A stretch of 64,000 bases of DNA from Oscillospiraceae bacterium (GTDB lineage: Bacteria; Bacillota; Clostridia; Oscillospirales; CAG-272): assembly GCA_015063685.1 (NCBI GenBank), contig SVTR01000003.1:34048-98047 (forward strand), read 5' to 3'. The notes under the pieces were generated by a model. It saw only the letters and a program-made list of their open reading frames with translations. It searched no databases and was not told the DNA's origin. Shown piece after piece: positions 1 to 7,577 of this stretch. Within the stretch, counting starts at the first letter, position 1, and each line of letters starts with the position of its first letter. Both the position numbers and the translations under genes were made by a program.

Positions 1-110
1 GCAATAGCTTTTGTGATATTTCATACTTTTCTCATAAATTACCAGTAGATTTTTTCATTTCAAACAAGGGAATGAAGAACAAAGCAAATCCTCTTATAAA
101 AGACTTTGTC
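1..110 (-). promoter_or_regulatory. Partial third copy of the switch-type promoter region
   Basis: The first four bases (GCAA) followed by ATAG and an AT-rich stretch with TTTTCTCATAAAT match the upstream side of the promoter at 6043-6071, where the -35 box TTGCAA is followed by the same bases. The window edge therefore cuts a minus-strand promoter inside its -35 box, and whatever it drives lies to the left of the window. The match covers roughly the first 45 bases and then fades. The orientation equals that of the fixed copy at 6043-6071, i.e. reading left. Confidence 0.6.
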
Positions 111-195
111 ATAGTTCTTTGCCGTAGGTTTCTCTTGCACAAAAATTTTCGGTTCCGCCTCTTCGCACAAACGATTGATCCCTCTATGATAGCCC

Positions 196-234
196 AAAGG
201 CCTTCCCAGCACCGAAAGCGAGGAAGGCCTTTTT
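196..234 (+). terminator. Rho-independent terminator hairpin
   Basis: AAAGGCCTTCC pairs with GGAAGGCCTTT around a 15-base loop, and a T run follows on the plus strand. A closely similar hairpin occurs at 6227-6267 at about the same distance from the second copy of the promoter. Its polarity would stop plus-strand transcripts or antisense read-through behind the promoter. This fits a terminator that moves with the promoter segment. Confidence 0.6.
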
Positions 235-271
235 GACTTTGGTTATAGTTCATTTCATTCAAAAAATGAAC

Positions 272-335
272 ATTATTTCTTCATACTTATACTATTTTAT
301 TACATCATCCGGATCAAAATGCAAAAACCGTTGGG
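272..335 (-). promoter_or_regulatory. Decayed recombinase-promoter region
   Basis: This stretch matches 35263-35318, the region just upstream of the intact tyrosine recombinase gene. They share the block TACTTATACTATTTTA and later TCAAAATGCAAAA. In the intact copy TTGAGC and TATAAG are 17 bp apart. Here three extra bases widen the gap between the equivalent TTGATC and TATAAG to 20 bp, and no recombinase frame follows. I read it as the remnant of a lost recombinase gene behind the third promoter copy. Confidence 0.5.
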
Positions 336-502
336 CACCTCTAAATACTCAGCGTGCAGCGAGATGCGAGTTTTTTTCGTCAGACTAAAGGTCAGCTCTC
401 TAAAAAAATCTTTCGCATAGTTGACCCTATGCGAAAGATTTTTGTGACGTATGACGAAAAAAGCACCGTCATATCGGCGTACGATGAGTTTTTAGAGATG
501 CC
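333..502. repeat. Nested fold-back (palindromic) element
   Basis: Three nested pairs of inverted arms are visible. The outer pair is GGGCACCTCTAAATACTC with GAGTTTTTAGAGATGCCC (a few mismatches), the middle pair CGTCA next to T runs with TGACG next to A runs, and the inner pair is a perfect 17-bp arm at 404-420 and 427-443 around a 6-base loop. There is no open frame of interest. The tail resembles that of the repeat at 18890-19035. Positions 503-611, up to the next gene, show nothing recognisable. Confidence 0.7.
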
Positions 503-611
503 CTTTAAGGTTATTCCATAATTCATGCTATAACTGCCCCCGCAACACTCCAAAACCGTCTACCAAAGTGCCTTCAGGCCAGTCCAGAGCGCAACAGAAA
601 ATTGATGTTTT

Positions 612-1739
612 TCAGCCTGCCTCCGTCGGATATGAATCACCCCTAAGATGCAAGTAGTTCACATGACTTTGCACCATGTTTTCGATGGTGTATTCCCGGA
701 TCTTCTCCAGGCTTTGGGCGGCCATTCGCTCCCGAAGATTGGTATCGGAGATCACAATGCTCAGCTTTTCCGCCAAAGCATCTGCGTCCTCTACAGGAAC
801 GACGTAGCCGTTCTTCCCTTCCTCGATCAGCTCCAGAGCCGCAATGCAACGGTTGGTAGAGATCACGGGCAGGCCATTGGCCATGGCTTCGTTGATCACC
901 AGTCCCCAGATGTCCTCTCGGGTGGGCAGGACGAAAATATCGCAGGCGCGGTACCACTTTTTCAGCTCTTCCTTGGACATAAAGCCTATGAAATGGACGT
1001 TAGTAAGCCCCAGATCCTCCTTCATGCGGAGGTACTCCTCGGTTGGCTCACCGCCGACGATGTAAATATCACAGGGCTCGCTCACCTTGGCAGCGGCTTG
1101 CAGGAGGATGTCGAAGCCTTTGCGTGGGATGAACTGACCTACGGTAAGGATAGCGCAGGCAGTATGGATACCCAGTTCCTTTTTTAGTTGTGCCTTGTAC
1201 TCCAAAGTCGGTACTGTCAACGAAATATCCGCTCTGTTCAAGGAGCTGAAGGGATATCGCAGTAGGCGCTCCTGAGGGATGCCCATTCGTGTCAGATAAG
1301 ACTCCAGCTCTCGGCAGGTAATGAAATGGCCGCGAGCCGAGGTTAGCAAATATTTTTTATAGCATGCTTTGATAAAGGAATCCTTCTTGTCAAAGCCGCC
1401 GTCGTATTCGATGTAATAAGGAATCTTTTTTCGTATACAATACGCAATTGCAGCACGAACTGACGGAGATGCATAGCCGGAAAAGATGACAAGGTCATAA
1501 TCGGAAATTTTCAGAAGTTTGATCAATCCCCGGCCCTTGCTCCCTTCTTTTCTAAACGGTTTCAGGTCTGCGTATACTTCTTTGAAATGAATAGCGGCAT
1601 GGCCAACCCACCTGTCATCACGATCCTCGGCTTTTTTTCTTTCAAAAATTACCGTTAGATCGCACGATTGCCCAAGATAATTGAAAAAGTCCATTCGGTA
1701 GGGTGACGGCAAATTTGTAATAAATAATATTTTTTTCAT
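612..1739 (-). CDS. GT4-family glycosyltransferase
   Basis: Predicted cytoplasmic or membrane-associated glycosyltransferase of 375 residues that would add a sugar to a lipid-linked polysaccharide repeat unit. The N-terminus (MKKILFITNLPSPYR) is the usual nucleotide-binding start of a GT-B fold. The C-terminal half has the GT4 donor-site signature, an E...E pair around NEAMANGLPVI and the following EEGKNGYVVP. I chose the ATG at 1739; an in-frame ATG at 1757 lacks a ribosome site. It is the last gene of the minus-strand operon that begins at 5724. Donor and acceptor cannot be read from sequence. Confidence 0.85.
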   Translation of the reverse strand: MKKILFITNLPSPYRMDFFNYLGQSCDLTVIFERKKAEDRDDRWVGHAAIHFKEVYADLKPFRKEGSKGRGLIKLLKISDYDLVIFSGYASPSVRAAIAYCIRKKIPYYIEYDGGFDKKDSFIKACYKKYLLTSARGHFITCRELESYLTRMGIPQERLLRYPFSSLNRADISLTVPTLEYKAQLKKELGIHTACAILTVGQFIPRKGFDILLQAAAKVSEPCDIYIVGGEPTEEYLRMKEDLGLTNVHFIGFMSKEELKKWYRACDIFVLPTREDIWGLVINEAMANGLPVISTNRCIAALELIEEGKNGYVVPVEDADALAEKLSIVISDTNLRERMAAQSLEKIREYTIENMVQSHVNYLHLRGDSYPTEAG

Positions 1740-1820
1740 CCGGCTCTGTTTCCCCATTGAATAATGTTCTTTTTTGGCAAACTATAGGTAGCATTCATAC
1801 GATAAATTTTTTTCAATACA

Positions 1821-2960
1821 TCATCTGTTCTCTGCCTCGCCAAGACGCGCTTTTCCTTCGGCTTTTTTGTTTCGCGTCATAATCAGCTTATACATCCCTT
1901 CCAAATCTCCCACGTCCACCACGTTCTCCGGCGGCACGCTTTCCACGCTTCCACCGGTGCGGTAGGTCAGGCAAGGGGTTCCGCAGGCCTGAGCCTCAAG
2001 ATTGACCGTAGGGTATGTATCCTCATAAGTCAGATTAACAAACACATCTGACGCCGTGTAGATCTCGGCAAGCCGACGGGTACTGTCTGTACGGGTGATA
2101 CTCAGGATAGCGGGAGGCAACTGTTTCTTCTGTGCCTCTGTCACACCCACCAAAACAATGCACTCGTCTTCGGAGAGTATGCCGGCCAGTTTTGCGAAAT
2201 CACCCAAGCCTTTTTTGTCATTCCAGCCGCTGGCGACACCTAAAATGATCTTTTTTCCTTCAAGGTGATACTGTTGGCGGAAATTACTTTCAGTGGGCTT
2301 AAAGACAGATGTGTCAATGGTATTATGACGAACCTCCACGGGGTATGCTCCCAAAAAGCTCTTTTGGGCAAGATCAGCCAGCCAATATGACGGAGTGATC
2401 AGCGTCATATTCGCAACACCTGTGAAGGCGGCCTTTTTCCGTTGATAATTTTGCTGACAGTTGTCTTTATAAGCAGCAGGATATTCTCTTGTTTCGGAGC
2501 ATTTAACGCATCGGCTTTTCCATTGATCACACCCTGCGTAGGTAAAATGTGTGCAATGTCCCGTAAATGCCCAACAATCGTGAAGCGTCCATCTAACCTG
2601 CATCCGTGGGCGAGACTTGATCCAAGCAAAGAGCATTTCTACGTTGATATAGTAGCCGTGGAGGTTATGAAGCCAAAGAAGATCGGGGTCATAGGCTTCC
2701 GCCCAGGCAAGGAATTTTTTCGTTGCTCGCTTGTTGGCAAAGCCATGCTTATCTGTCAAGCGGGTATGGACAGCACTTATGCGGACATCCGCATCCGATC
2801 CGATCCGCACGGCATATCCTTGGTACTTTTCGGGCACACCTTCTCTGCCGTAGGCGATCTTGACGGTATGTCCGTCCCTTTCAAATTCGGTAGCCAGATC
2901 TGTGCAGATCCGTCCCGTGCTGCGTATACCGCAGACCGAATTGATCATCAATATTTTCAT
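1821..2960 (-). CDS. GT4-family glycosyltransferase, cysteine-motif subtype
   Basis: A 379-residue GT-B glycosyltransferase. The N-terminal half carries the characteristic WTLHDCWAFTGHC segment followed by further cysteines (CDQW...CVKCSE), a subtype often found in capsule and exopolysaccharide clusters. The C-terminal half has NLTYEDTYPTVNLEAQACGTP, the donor-binding E...E motif. The start at 2960 is preferred because AGGAG stands five bases before it; an ATG at 2987 overlaps the upstream gene and lacks such a site. It is a clear paralogue of the gene at 14063-15271, with the same motifs in the same order. Sugar specificity unknown. Confidence 0.86.
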   Translation of the reverse strand: MKILMINSVCGIRSTGRICTDLATEFERDGHTVKIAYGREGVPEKYQGYAVRIGSDADVRISAVHTRLTDKHGFANKRATKKFLAWAEAYDPDLLWLHNLHGYYINVEMLFAWIKSRPRMQVRWTLHDCWAFTGHCTHFTYAGCDQWKSRCVKCSETREYPAAYKDNCQQNYQRKKAAFTGVANMTLITPSYWLADLAQKSFLGAYPVEVRHNTIDTSVFKPTESNFRQQYHLEGKKIILGVASGWNDKKGLGDFAKLAGILSEDECIVLVGVTEAQKKQLPPAILSITRTDSTRRLAEIYTASDVFVNLTYEDTYPTVNLEAQACGTPCLTYRTGGSVESVPPENVVDVGDLEGMYKLIMTRNKKAEGKARLGEAENR

Positions 2961-2983
2961 TTGTGCTCCTGCGCCTTGATCAT

Positions 2984-4231
2984 TCAAGGCTCTTTTCTTT
3001 CCTGTGGCCGCAACAATTCATCCACTAATTGTACGTATTTTTCAAGGCATCTTTCTTTTTCATATTTTTCAAGATATACTTCTCTGCAACGTTGTCCCAT
3101 TTCACGGCAAATTTTAGGATTCTGTCGAAGGTGGATAAAGAACTCCGCAAGTCCGGATCCGTCTCCGCAAGCGAAGCATTTCCCAGCCCGACGATCCTCC
3201 AGATCCCTGGCAAGCTCGCTTTGAGGATCCATGATACACGCTACAGGGCGCCCCTGCATCATATATCCGTATGCCTTGGAAGGCGAACACAAGCCCAACA
3301 GCCCGTCGATCAAGCTGACGATATAGCAATCACTAACACTCAGGGCAACCCGATAATCTTCGCCCTTCAAAAAGTCAAAACAAGCAACATTTGTCAAAGA
3401 TTCTTGTTCTATAACGCGCTTCAGCTCTGCCATTTTATTTCCATGGCCGGCAAAAACAAACTTGATCTTGGGATCATCCTTCAATATCCGGATTGCCTCT
3501 AAAATCGTCGTTTCATCTTGGCAGGTACCCAAGTTCCCTAAATAGGAAACGACAAAATCATCTTTCTCAATATGTGAAAACAGCGGATGATACGCAATAT
3601 CTCTCTTCGGGCTTTCTCCGTGATCCTCAAACCAGTTGGGAATCTTGACAACACGGCACTCGGAGGAGATAGGGCGGTTATTCTCCAAATACTGTTTCAT
3701 GTCATCGGATAGCGCAACAACACAATCGGAAGCTTCAAATAATTGCCGGTTGATCCTTGTAAACATTTTAGTGATCATACTGCCTTCACCCAAAGCACCG
3801 CTCTGAAGGGCGATTTCAGGATAAACATCGTACGAAACGAAGATCATTTTATTACCATATCTTTTTTTGGCAGTCACGGCCAGTTGAGGGAGGATCGGAG
3901 GGTTAGAATATACCATTACGGCCTTATATTTTCTTGCTTCCCGCAAGTTCAACCAAGTGGAGATGGTAAAGGAAAAATAATTGATCAATCTTCCCAAAAA
4001 GCCCTTTCGCCCCGTTTGAATATACTTAATCCTTTTGATCTCGATACCCTCAAAAATTTCTCTTCTGGGTATCTTATGCTCTTCCGTATACTCCTTAGGA
4101 TATCCACACAGGACACCTATCGAATATCCTTTATCAGCCAGCGCCTTTGCCGTATCAAACGGCAAGGTTGCCGAAGAAACATACTCGGGATAAAAAAACT
4201 GACACATGATCAGTAAATCTTTTTTCTTCAT
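2984..4231 (-). CDS. WbuB-like GT4 glycosyltransferase
   Basis: A 415-residue GT-B glycosyltransferase resembling the WbuB group, whose characterised members transfer N-acetylated amino sugars in O-antigen synthesis. The N-terminal domain begins MKKKDLLIMCQFFYPEY and includes the typical SSATLPFDTAKALADKGY. The C-terminal domain has a VSYLGNLG donor-domain start and SPSKAYGYMMQGRPVA in place of the common E-x7-E stretch. AAGGGA lies upstream of the start. It sits in the middle of the five-gene operon, 9 bp downstream of the epimerase. Exact sugar cannot be assigned. Confidence 0.84.
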   Translation of the reverse strand: MKKKDLLIMCQFFYPEYVSSATLPFDTAKALADKGYSIGVLCGYPKEYTEEHKIPRREIFEGIEIKRIKYIQTGRKGFLGRLINYFSFTISTWLNLREARKYKAVMVYSNPPILPQLAVTAKKRYGNKMIFVSYDVYPEIALQSGALGEGSMITKMFTRINRQLFEASDCVVALSDDMKQYLENNRPISSECRVVKIPNWFEDHGESPKRDIAYHPLFSHIEKDDFVVSYLGNLGTCQDETTILEAIRILKDDPKIKFVFAGHGNKMAELKRVIEQESLTNVACFDFLKGEDYRVALSVSDCYIVSLIDGLLGLCSPSKAYGYMMQGRPVACIMDPQSELARDLEDRRAGKCFACGDGSGLAEFFIHLRQNPKICREMGQRCREVYLEKYEKERCLEKYVQLVDELLRPQERKEP

Positions 4232-4240
4232 GTCTGTCCC

Positions 4241-5089
4241 TTATTTGCGTTCGGTTCGTTCAACGGATTCCTCAAAAGATATCTCTCCGACAAGTGCGCG
4301 CACATCCTCTTGCGCATAGCAGTAACTACCAAAACATTTAACCACGGCACCTATACGCAGACGTTTCCCCAAGCTGATCAAGGGATTGAAAATTTTGGGC
4401 GTCCATAACCTTATTCCATTTACTTTGGCAATTTGTCTGACCATATCTACAGTACTGACATATGCTTGATTTTGTGGCAACCAAATTCCGGGTAACAGCG
4501 TCATATCCGTAATTTGCTTAATAAAGCAGCACAGATGATCAATATAAATCATGCTTCGTTCGTTAGCATAATCAGGAAACACCTTGAATTTCTTGACAAA
4601 TTTTGAAAGTGTCTGATAGTTGCCTTTACAATCCTTGCCATAAACCATCGGGGGACGAAGGATATAGACACCAAAATCTTCGCAGTCTAACTGCCGCAGT
4701 CCCTGTTCTGCCTGATATTTACTGATACCGTAATGATTTTTAGGCGAAGGCTCCGATTCTTTGTTGATTATCCCTTCCTGCCTGCCGTATACACTCATGG
4801 TACTTATGTACACAAACTGCTTGACACCGGCTCTTTTCGCTTTTTGCGCCATTCTGATGGGAAGATCTCGATTCACGCTGTAATAAAGCTCTGCGGGCGT
4901 CTTGCTTTTCCTGTGAACAATGCCTGCTACAAATAAAATACTGTCATAACCGGACAGATCTTTATTTTCCCACGCATTTTCTTCCATATCCACCGTATCC
5001 GTTTGATATTCAGCAGGAAACAAGCTCATGTACTCAGCGAATGCTGTACCTATATAACTTCTTGCGCCGGCAATCAATATTTTTTTCAT
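4241..5089 (-). CDS. NAD(P)-dependent sugar epimerase/reductase (extended SDR)
   Basis: A 282-residue extended short-chain dehydrogenase acting on a nucleotide sugar or a lipid-linked sugar. The Rossmann motif is GARSYIG (residues 8-14), followed by SILFVAGIVHRK. The catalytic set is YISTMSVYG and YGISK (Tyr-x3-Lys), and RPPMVYG follows as in the UDP-hexose 4-epimerase family. Its start overlaps the stop of the upstream sugar-phosphate transferase by 4 bp, so the two are translationally coupled. That pairing suggests it makes or edits the first sugar loaded on the lipid carrier (inference). Confidence 0.82.
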   Translation of the reverse strand: MKKILIAGARSYIGTAFAEYMSLFPAEYQTDTVDMEENAWENKDLSGYDSILFVAGIVHRKSKTPAELYYSVNRDLPIRMAQKAKRAGVKQFVYISTMSVYGRQEGIINKESEPSPKNHYGISKYQAEQGLRQLDCEDFGVYILRPPMVYGKDCKGNYQTLSKFVKKFKVFPDYANERSMIYIDHLCCFIKQITDMTLLPGIWLPQNQAYVSTVDMVRQIAKVNGIRLWTPKIFNPLISLGKRLRIGAVVKCFGSYCYAQEDVRALVGEISFEESVERTERK

Positions 5090-5724
5090 TTATTTACGGT
5101 CTCTTTCTCTTTTTCCTGCTTTTTCCGCTCGATCTCACCCGTGCCGCCTTCCACCACGCCATCGGATTTCAGAACGCTCTTGATGGTGCCGAAGAAGCAC
5201 TTGCAGTCAAAGCCGAAGCTTAATTTCTCCACGTACTCACCGTCCAGCTTGGCCTTGACGGGAATGGGCAGCTCATCGCGGCCGTTAATCTGTGCCCAGC
5301 CGGTAAGGCCAGGCTTGACGTCGTTGGCACCGTACTTGTCCCTCTCCTCGATGAGGTCGTATTGGTTCCACAGGGCAGGGCGGGGGCCGATGATACTCAT
5401 AGTGCCGGCAAAAATGCAAAAAAGCTGAGGCAGCTCATCGATGGAGGATTTGCGCATAAACTTCTGCCACTTGCTAAGAAAAGCATCCGGATTTTTCAGC
5501 TCATGGGTGGGAGTGTCCTTGGGAGCGGTGACGGGCATACTTCTGAATTTCAAAATGGTGAAATGTTTTTTATGTATGCCGATCCTCTTTTGCTTGAATA
5601 AAACGGGGCCGGGAGAGTCAATCTTGATGATGATGGCAAAGATCAGCATAGGCAGTGCTAGAACCAAAATCCCCAAAAATGATAAGAGAATATCAATCAA
5701 TCTTTTTACAAAATGCTTGTACAT
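5086..5724 (-). CDS. Initiating sugar-phosphate transferase (WcaJ/PglC type)
   Basis: A 212-residue polyprenyl-phosphate glycosyl-1-phosphate transferase. It starts a repeat unit by moving a sugar phosphate from a nucleotide sugar to undecaprenyl phosphate at the inner membrane face. One membrane or re-entrant helix covers residues about 8-34, followed by PVLFKQKRIG, TILKFRSM, the SSIDELPQL stretch with the Asp-Glu pair, SIIGPRP and KPGLTGWAQINGR. A GAGGTG ribosome site precedes the start. It is the first intact gene of the operon driven from 6043-6071. A second, different member of this family is at 27260-27904. The short length indicates the catalytic core only. Confidence 0.92.
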   Translation of the reverse strand: MYKHFVKRLIDILLSFLGILVLALPMLIFAIIIKIDSPGPVLFKQKRIGIHKKHFTILKFRSMPVTAPKDTPTHELKNPDAFLSKWQKFMRKSSIDELPQLFCIFAGTMSIIGPRPALWNQYDLIEERDKYGANDVKPGLTGWAQINGRDELPIPVKAKLDGEYVEKLSFGFDCKCFFGTIKSVLKSDGVVEGGTGEIERKKQEKEKETVNK

Positions 5725-5833
5725 AACACCTCACATCCCGCAGTCAAAACTCCATGCGGAATCATCAGCTACAGAATATTTTTCTTTTTCCCGTGCGCTG
5801 TATGTAGGCTCGGATTTTCCGGGAAAGAACGCA

Positions 5834-5944
5834 TCAGGAGGAAGAGAGATAATGGGGGTAGATTCCTGCCGCTCTGCCGATTTCGGAGAGCATAGCGTCA
5901 GCGGTTTTATATGACGTTTGATTGTGCTCAAACAACACGATCAT
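5834..5944 (-). pseudogene. Truncated 5' end of an HA-repeat helicase gene
   Basis: An ATG with GGAAGGAA upstream opens a 36-codon frame. Its first 30 residues match the start of the helicase at 31854-34037 at 21 positions (both contain LFEHNQT, then AMLSE and a Gly-x-Ala-Ala). After residue 30 the similarity stops and the frame ends at 5834, so the nucleotide-binding loop and everything beyond are gone. The untranslated sequence before both starts is also alike. The simplest reading is deletion of about 690 codons between here and the sugar-phosphate transferase. A retained leader-peptide function cannot be excluded. Confidence 0.78.
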
Positions 5945-5980
5945 CACGTTCCTTCCCGAAAAAACGGTACGTCCACCGGG

Positions 5981-6006
5981 TACAGCACAACGGGGATTAT
6001 GTCGCT
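5981..6006. repeat. Decayed recombination half site
   Basis: This 26-bp stretch differs at five positions from the inversion site at 34076-34101, in the same orientation and at the same place relative to the (truncated) helicase start. The palindromic arms are damaged and the 6-bp centre has one change. It marks where a switchable promoter once ended. It is probably inactive. Confidence 0.7.
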
Positions 6007-6042
6007 CCATGTGAAAGAAAATAATAACCCATCATCTAATAT

Positions 6043-6071
6043 ATTATAGCATATCCCATAAAGGATTGCAA
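6043..6071 (-). promoter_or_regulatory. Sigma-A promoter fixed toward the first polysaccharide operon
   Basis: On the minus strand the -35 box TTGCAA (6066-6071) and the -10 box TATAAT (6043-6048) are separated by 17 bp. The surrounding 80 or so bases match, in opposite orientation, the promoter inside the invertible segment at 34285-34313, including the bases downstream of the -10 box. It reads left into the helicase remnant and genes 5724 to 612. AT-rich sequence lies just upstream of the -35 box. Confidence 0.85.
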
Positions 6072-6226
6072 TAGTTTTCAAGAAATTTATAGGATTTTCT
6101 CATAAATACCCAAGCAAATTTGGGTGTTATTTTCTTCAAAAAGCACAACGAAAGAAGGCTACCGCATTTTTTTTGAGAAAGTTGGGCTCCGGATTCTCTT
6201 GTTACCCTTTTTTACATTTTCTATAG

Positions 6227-6267
6227 AAAAAGGCCTTCCTTGTACCGAAAGCAAGGGAGGCCTTTTT
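6227..6267 (+). terminator. Rho-independent terminator behind the fixed promoter
   Basis: AAAAAGGCCTTCCTTG pairs with CAAGGGAGGCCTTTTT (one mismatch) and ends in five T on the plus strand. It is the counterpart of the hairpin at 196-234. In this orientation it faces rightward, the direction opposite to the promoter. A terminator that inverts together with the promoter would do so. The A run on its left side may let it work both ways. Confidence 0.7.
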
Positions 6268-6388
6268 AACTTTGGTTGTAGTTCATTGCGCTCAAAAAAT
6301 GAATATTCTGTTAACTTTCAAAAATTTTCAATTTTACTGCAATTTTTTGGCGATTCAGTTGTTATAAAGGGTGAAAGGAGGTGAGAAA

Positions 6389-6805
6389 ATGAAAAAGCGT
6401 TTTAAGATCCTGTCTATGGTTATGGTTATTGTAACGGTGCTGATGTGTACGGCAATGCCTATTCAGGCGGCTGTTGTGCAACCGGACGTGGAGCCGATGT
6501 GGGATAATACGGCAACGATAACACTGACATTGGGTTTCCCCGATTATGGTTATGCGGAAGCTTCAATTTTTGGTAAACCCGGGGTTACAAAAATTATCAT
6601 TGATGTATTTGTTTACAGACAATCCGGTAGTTCTTGGATTTATGTTAACGAAAAACACACAACCATTAATAGTCAAGCAGGTTTGATCAGTTGTCAATTT
6701 ACTCCCGTCGATGGTGCATATTATCGTGCTGACTACACATTTACTGTTACGAAAGATGGAGTTGATGAGGTCATTAACAAATCACAATATCGTACATGTG
6801 AATAA
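6389..6805 (+). CDS. Small secreted protein of unknown function
   Basis: A 138-residue protein. The ATG at 6389 is preferred because AGGAGGTGA lies five bases before it; a GTG at 6371 would put that site inside the gene. A signal peptide is clear: KKR, a hydrophobic stretch (ILSMVMVIVTVLMCTAM) and an AlaXAla-like PIQA cleavage region. The mature part (about 110 residues) is rich in Thr, Tyr and Val with alternating hydrophobic residues, consistent with a beta sandwich; I do not recognise the family. It stands alone on the plus strand, where the intact locus at 34-35 kb carries its recombinase gene. Confidence 0.72.
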   Translation: MKKRFKILSMVMVIVTVLMCTAMPIQAAVVQPDVEPMWDNTATITLTLGFPDYGYAEASIFGKPGVTKIIIDVFVYRQSGSSWIYVNEKHTTINSQAGLISCQFTPVDGAYYRADYTFTVTKDGVDEVINKSQYRTCE

Positions 6806-6860
6806 TTATCTCTTCTTAATCAAAGGGGTGTTACTCTTAAACGAGTAACACCTCCCATAA

Positions 6861-7577
6861 TCATTCAATTACACTAATCCCTTCGCCAATTTTCACAATC
6901 TCATTCATTGAGGAAAACACACCATATACAGTAAACCGATAATGTTCATCTTGCCACGTCAATGAATATAACGACTCTCCTTCAAAGTACTCAACAAGAA
7001 CAGCTTTAAATCCATTAACTTCTATATAAGCAACTTGCCCTGACTCATCATCTACAAATGTATTTGACTCCGTTATTGTGCTTTGTGTAGCAAAAAACTT
7101 CCAGTCTCCACTATCAGTATAATAAAAAATCTGATGTTGCATAGATGTGGTAACATCGTCTCCTTTAACACACCCTTCCGGCACATACGTTAATGCCATC
7201 TTTTTCTCAATGGTCTCAGGGTAGTTCTCGGCAGGGGGCTCCGTGGGCGCCTCGGTTTCCACATCCGTATCAAATCCAATCTCAATATGATCTCCGTGGT
7301 TCTTAATCAGGACATTCCACACGGCGTGTCTAATCTCGGGAACCAGCATACAGGCGGTAAAAGCGACGGACATACACAGCAACGCCACTAATAGGATGAG
7401 CTTGACGGTCTTCCATCTGCTTTTGCGGGATCTGCCCAGAATCCTTCGCAGCACCCGAGGATCTCGCTCTATTCCGGAAACATCCTGCCCCGAAAAGGCA
7501 GACGCTTCTTCCTTCACACAGTCCGCAGCTGCCAAAGAAATCAGGGTATCAAATCTGTCAATATGTAATTCTTTCAT
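6861..7577 (-). CDS. DUF4367-type membrane protein, probable anti-sigma factor
   Basis: A 238-residue single-pass protein. Residues 1-55 are cytoplasmic and charged, a membrane segment follows at about 58-79 (ILLVALLCMSVAFTACML), and the outside part carries an acidic Thr/Pro linker (TEAPTEPPAENYPE) and a C-terminal beta-rich DUF4367-like domain. Its start overlaps the end of the sigma-factor gene by 20 bp, the usual arrangement for a sigma factor and its membrane-bound inhibitor. AAAGGAAGG precedes the start. The role as inhibitor is inferred from context; the conserved zinc anti-sigma motif is not obvious. Confidence 0.7.
   Translation of the reverse strand: MKELHIDRFDTLISLAAADCVKEEASAFSGQDVSGIERDPRVLRRILGRSRKSRWKTVKLILLVALLCMSVAFTACMLVPEIRHAVWNVLIKNHGDHIEIGFDTDVETEAPTEPPAENYPETIEKKMALTYVPEGCVKGDDVTTSMQHQIFYYTDSGDWKFFATQSTITESNTFVDDESGQVAYIEVNGFKAVLVEYFEGESLYSLTWQDEHYRFTVYGVFSSMNEIVKIGEGISVIE

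Noticed and set aside
32..262. A 76-codon minus-strand frame
   Set aside because: It spans a terminator hairpin and the upstream part of a promoter. The equivalent stretch at the second copy (about 6284 downward) hits a stop after six codons, so the frame is not conserved.
6345..6370. Possible second recombination half site of the frozen copy
   Set aside because: Only GGCGATT and GTTGTT agree and the arms are not palindromic. Too weak to list as a site; mentioned only as a trace.
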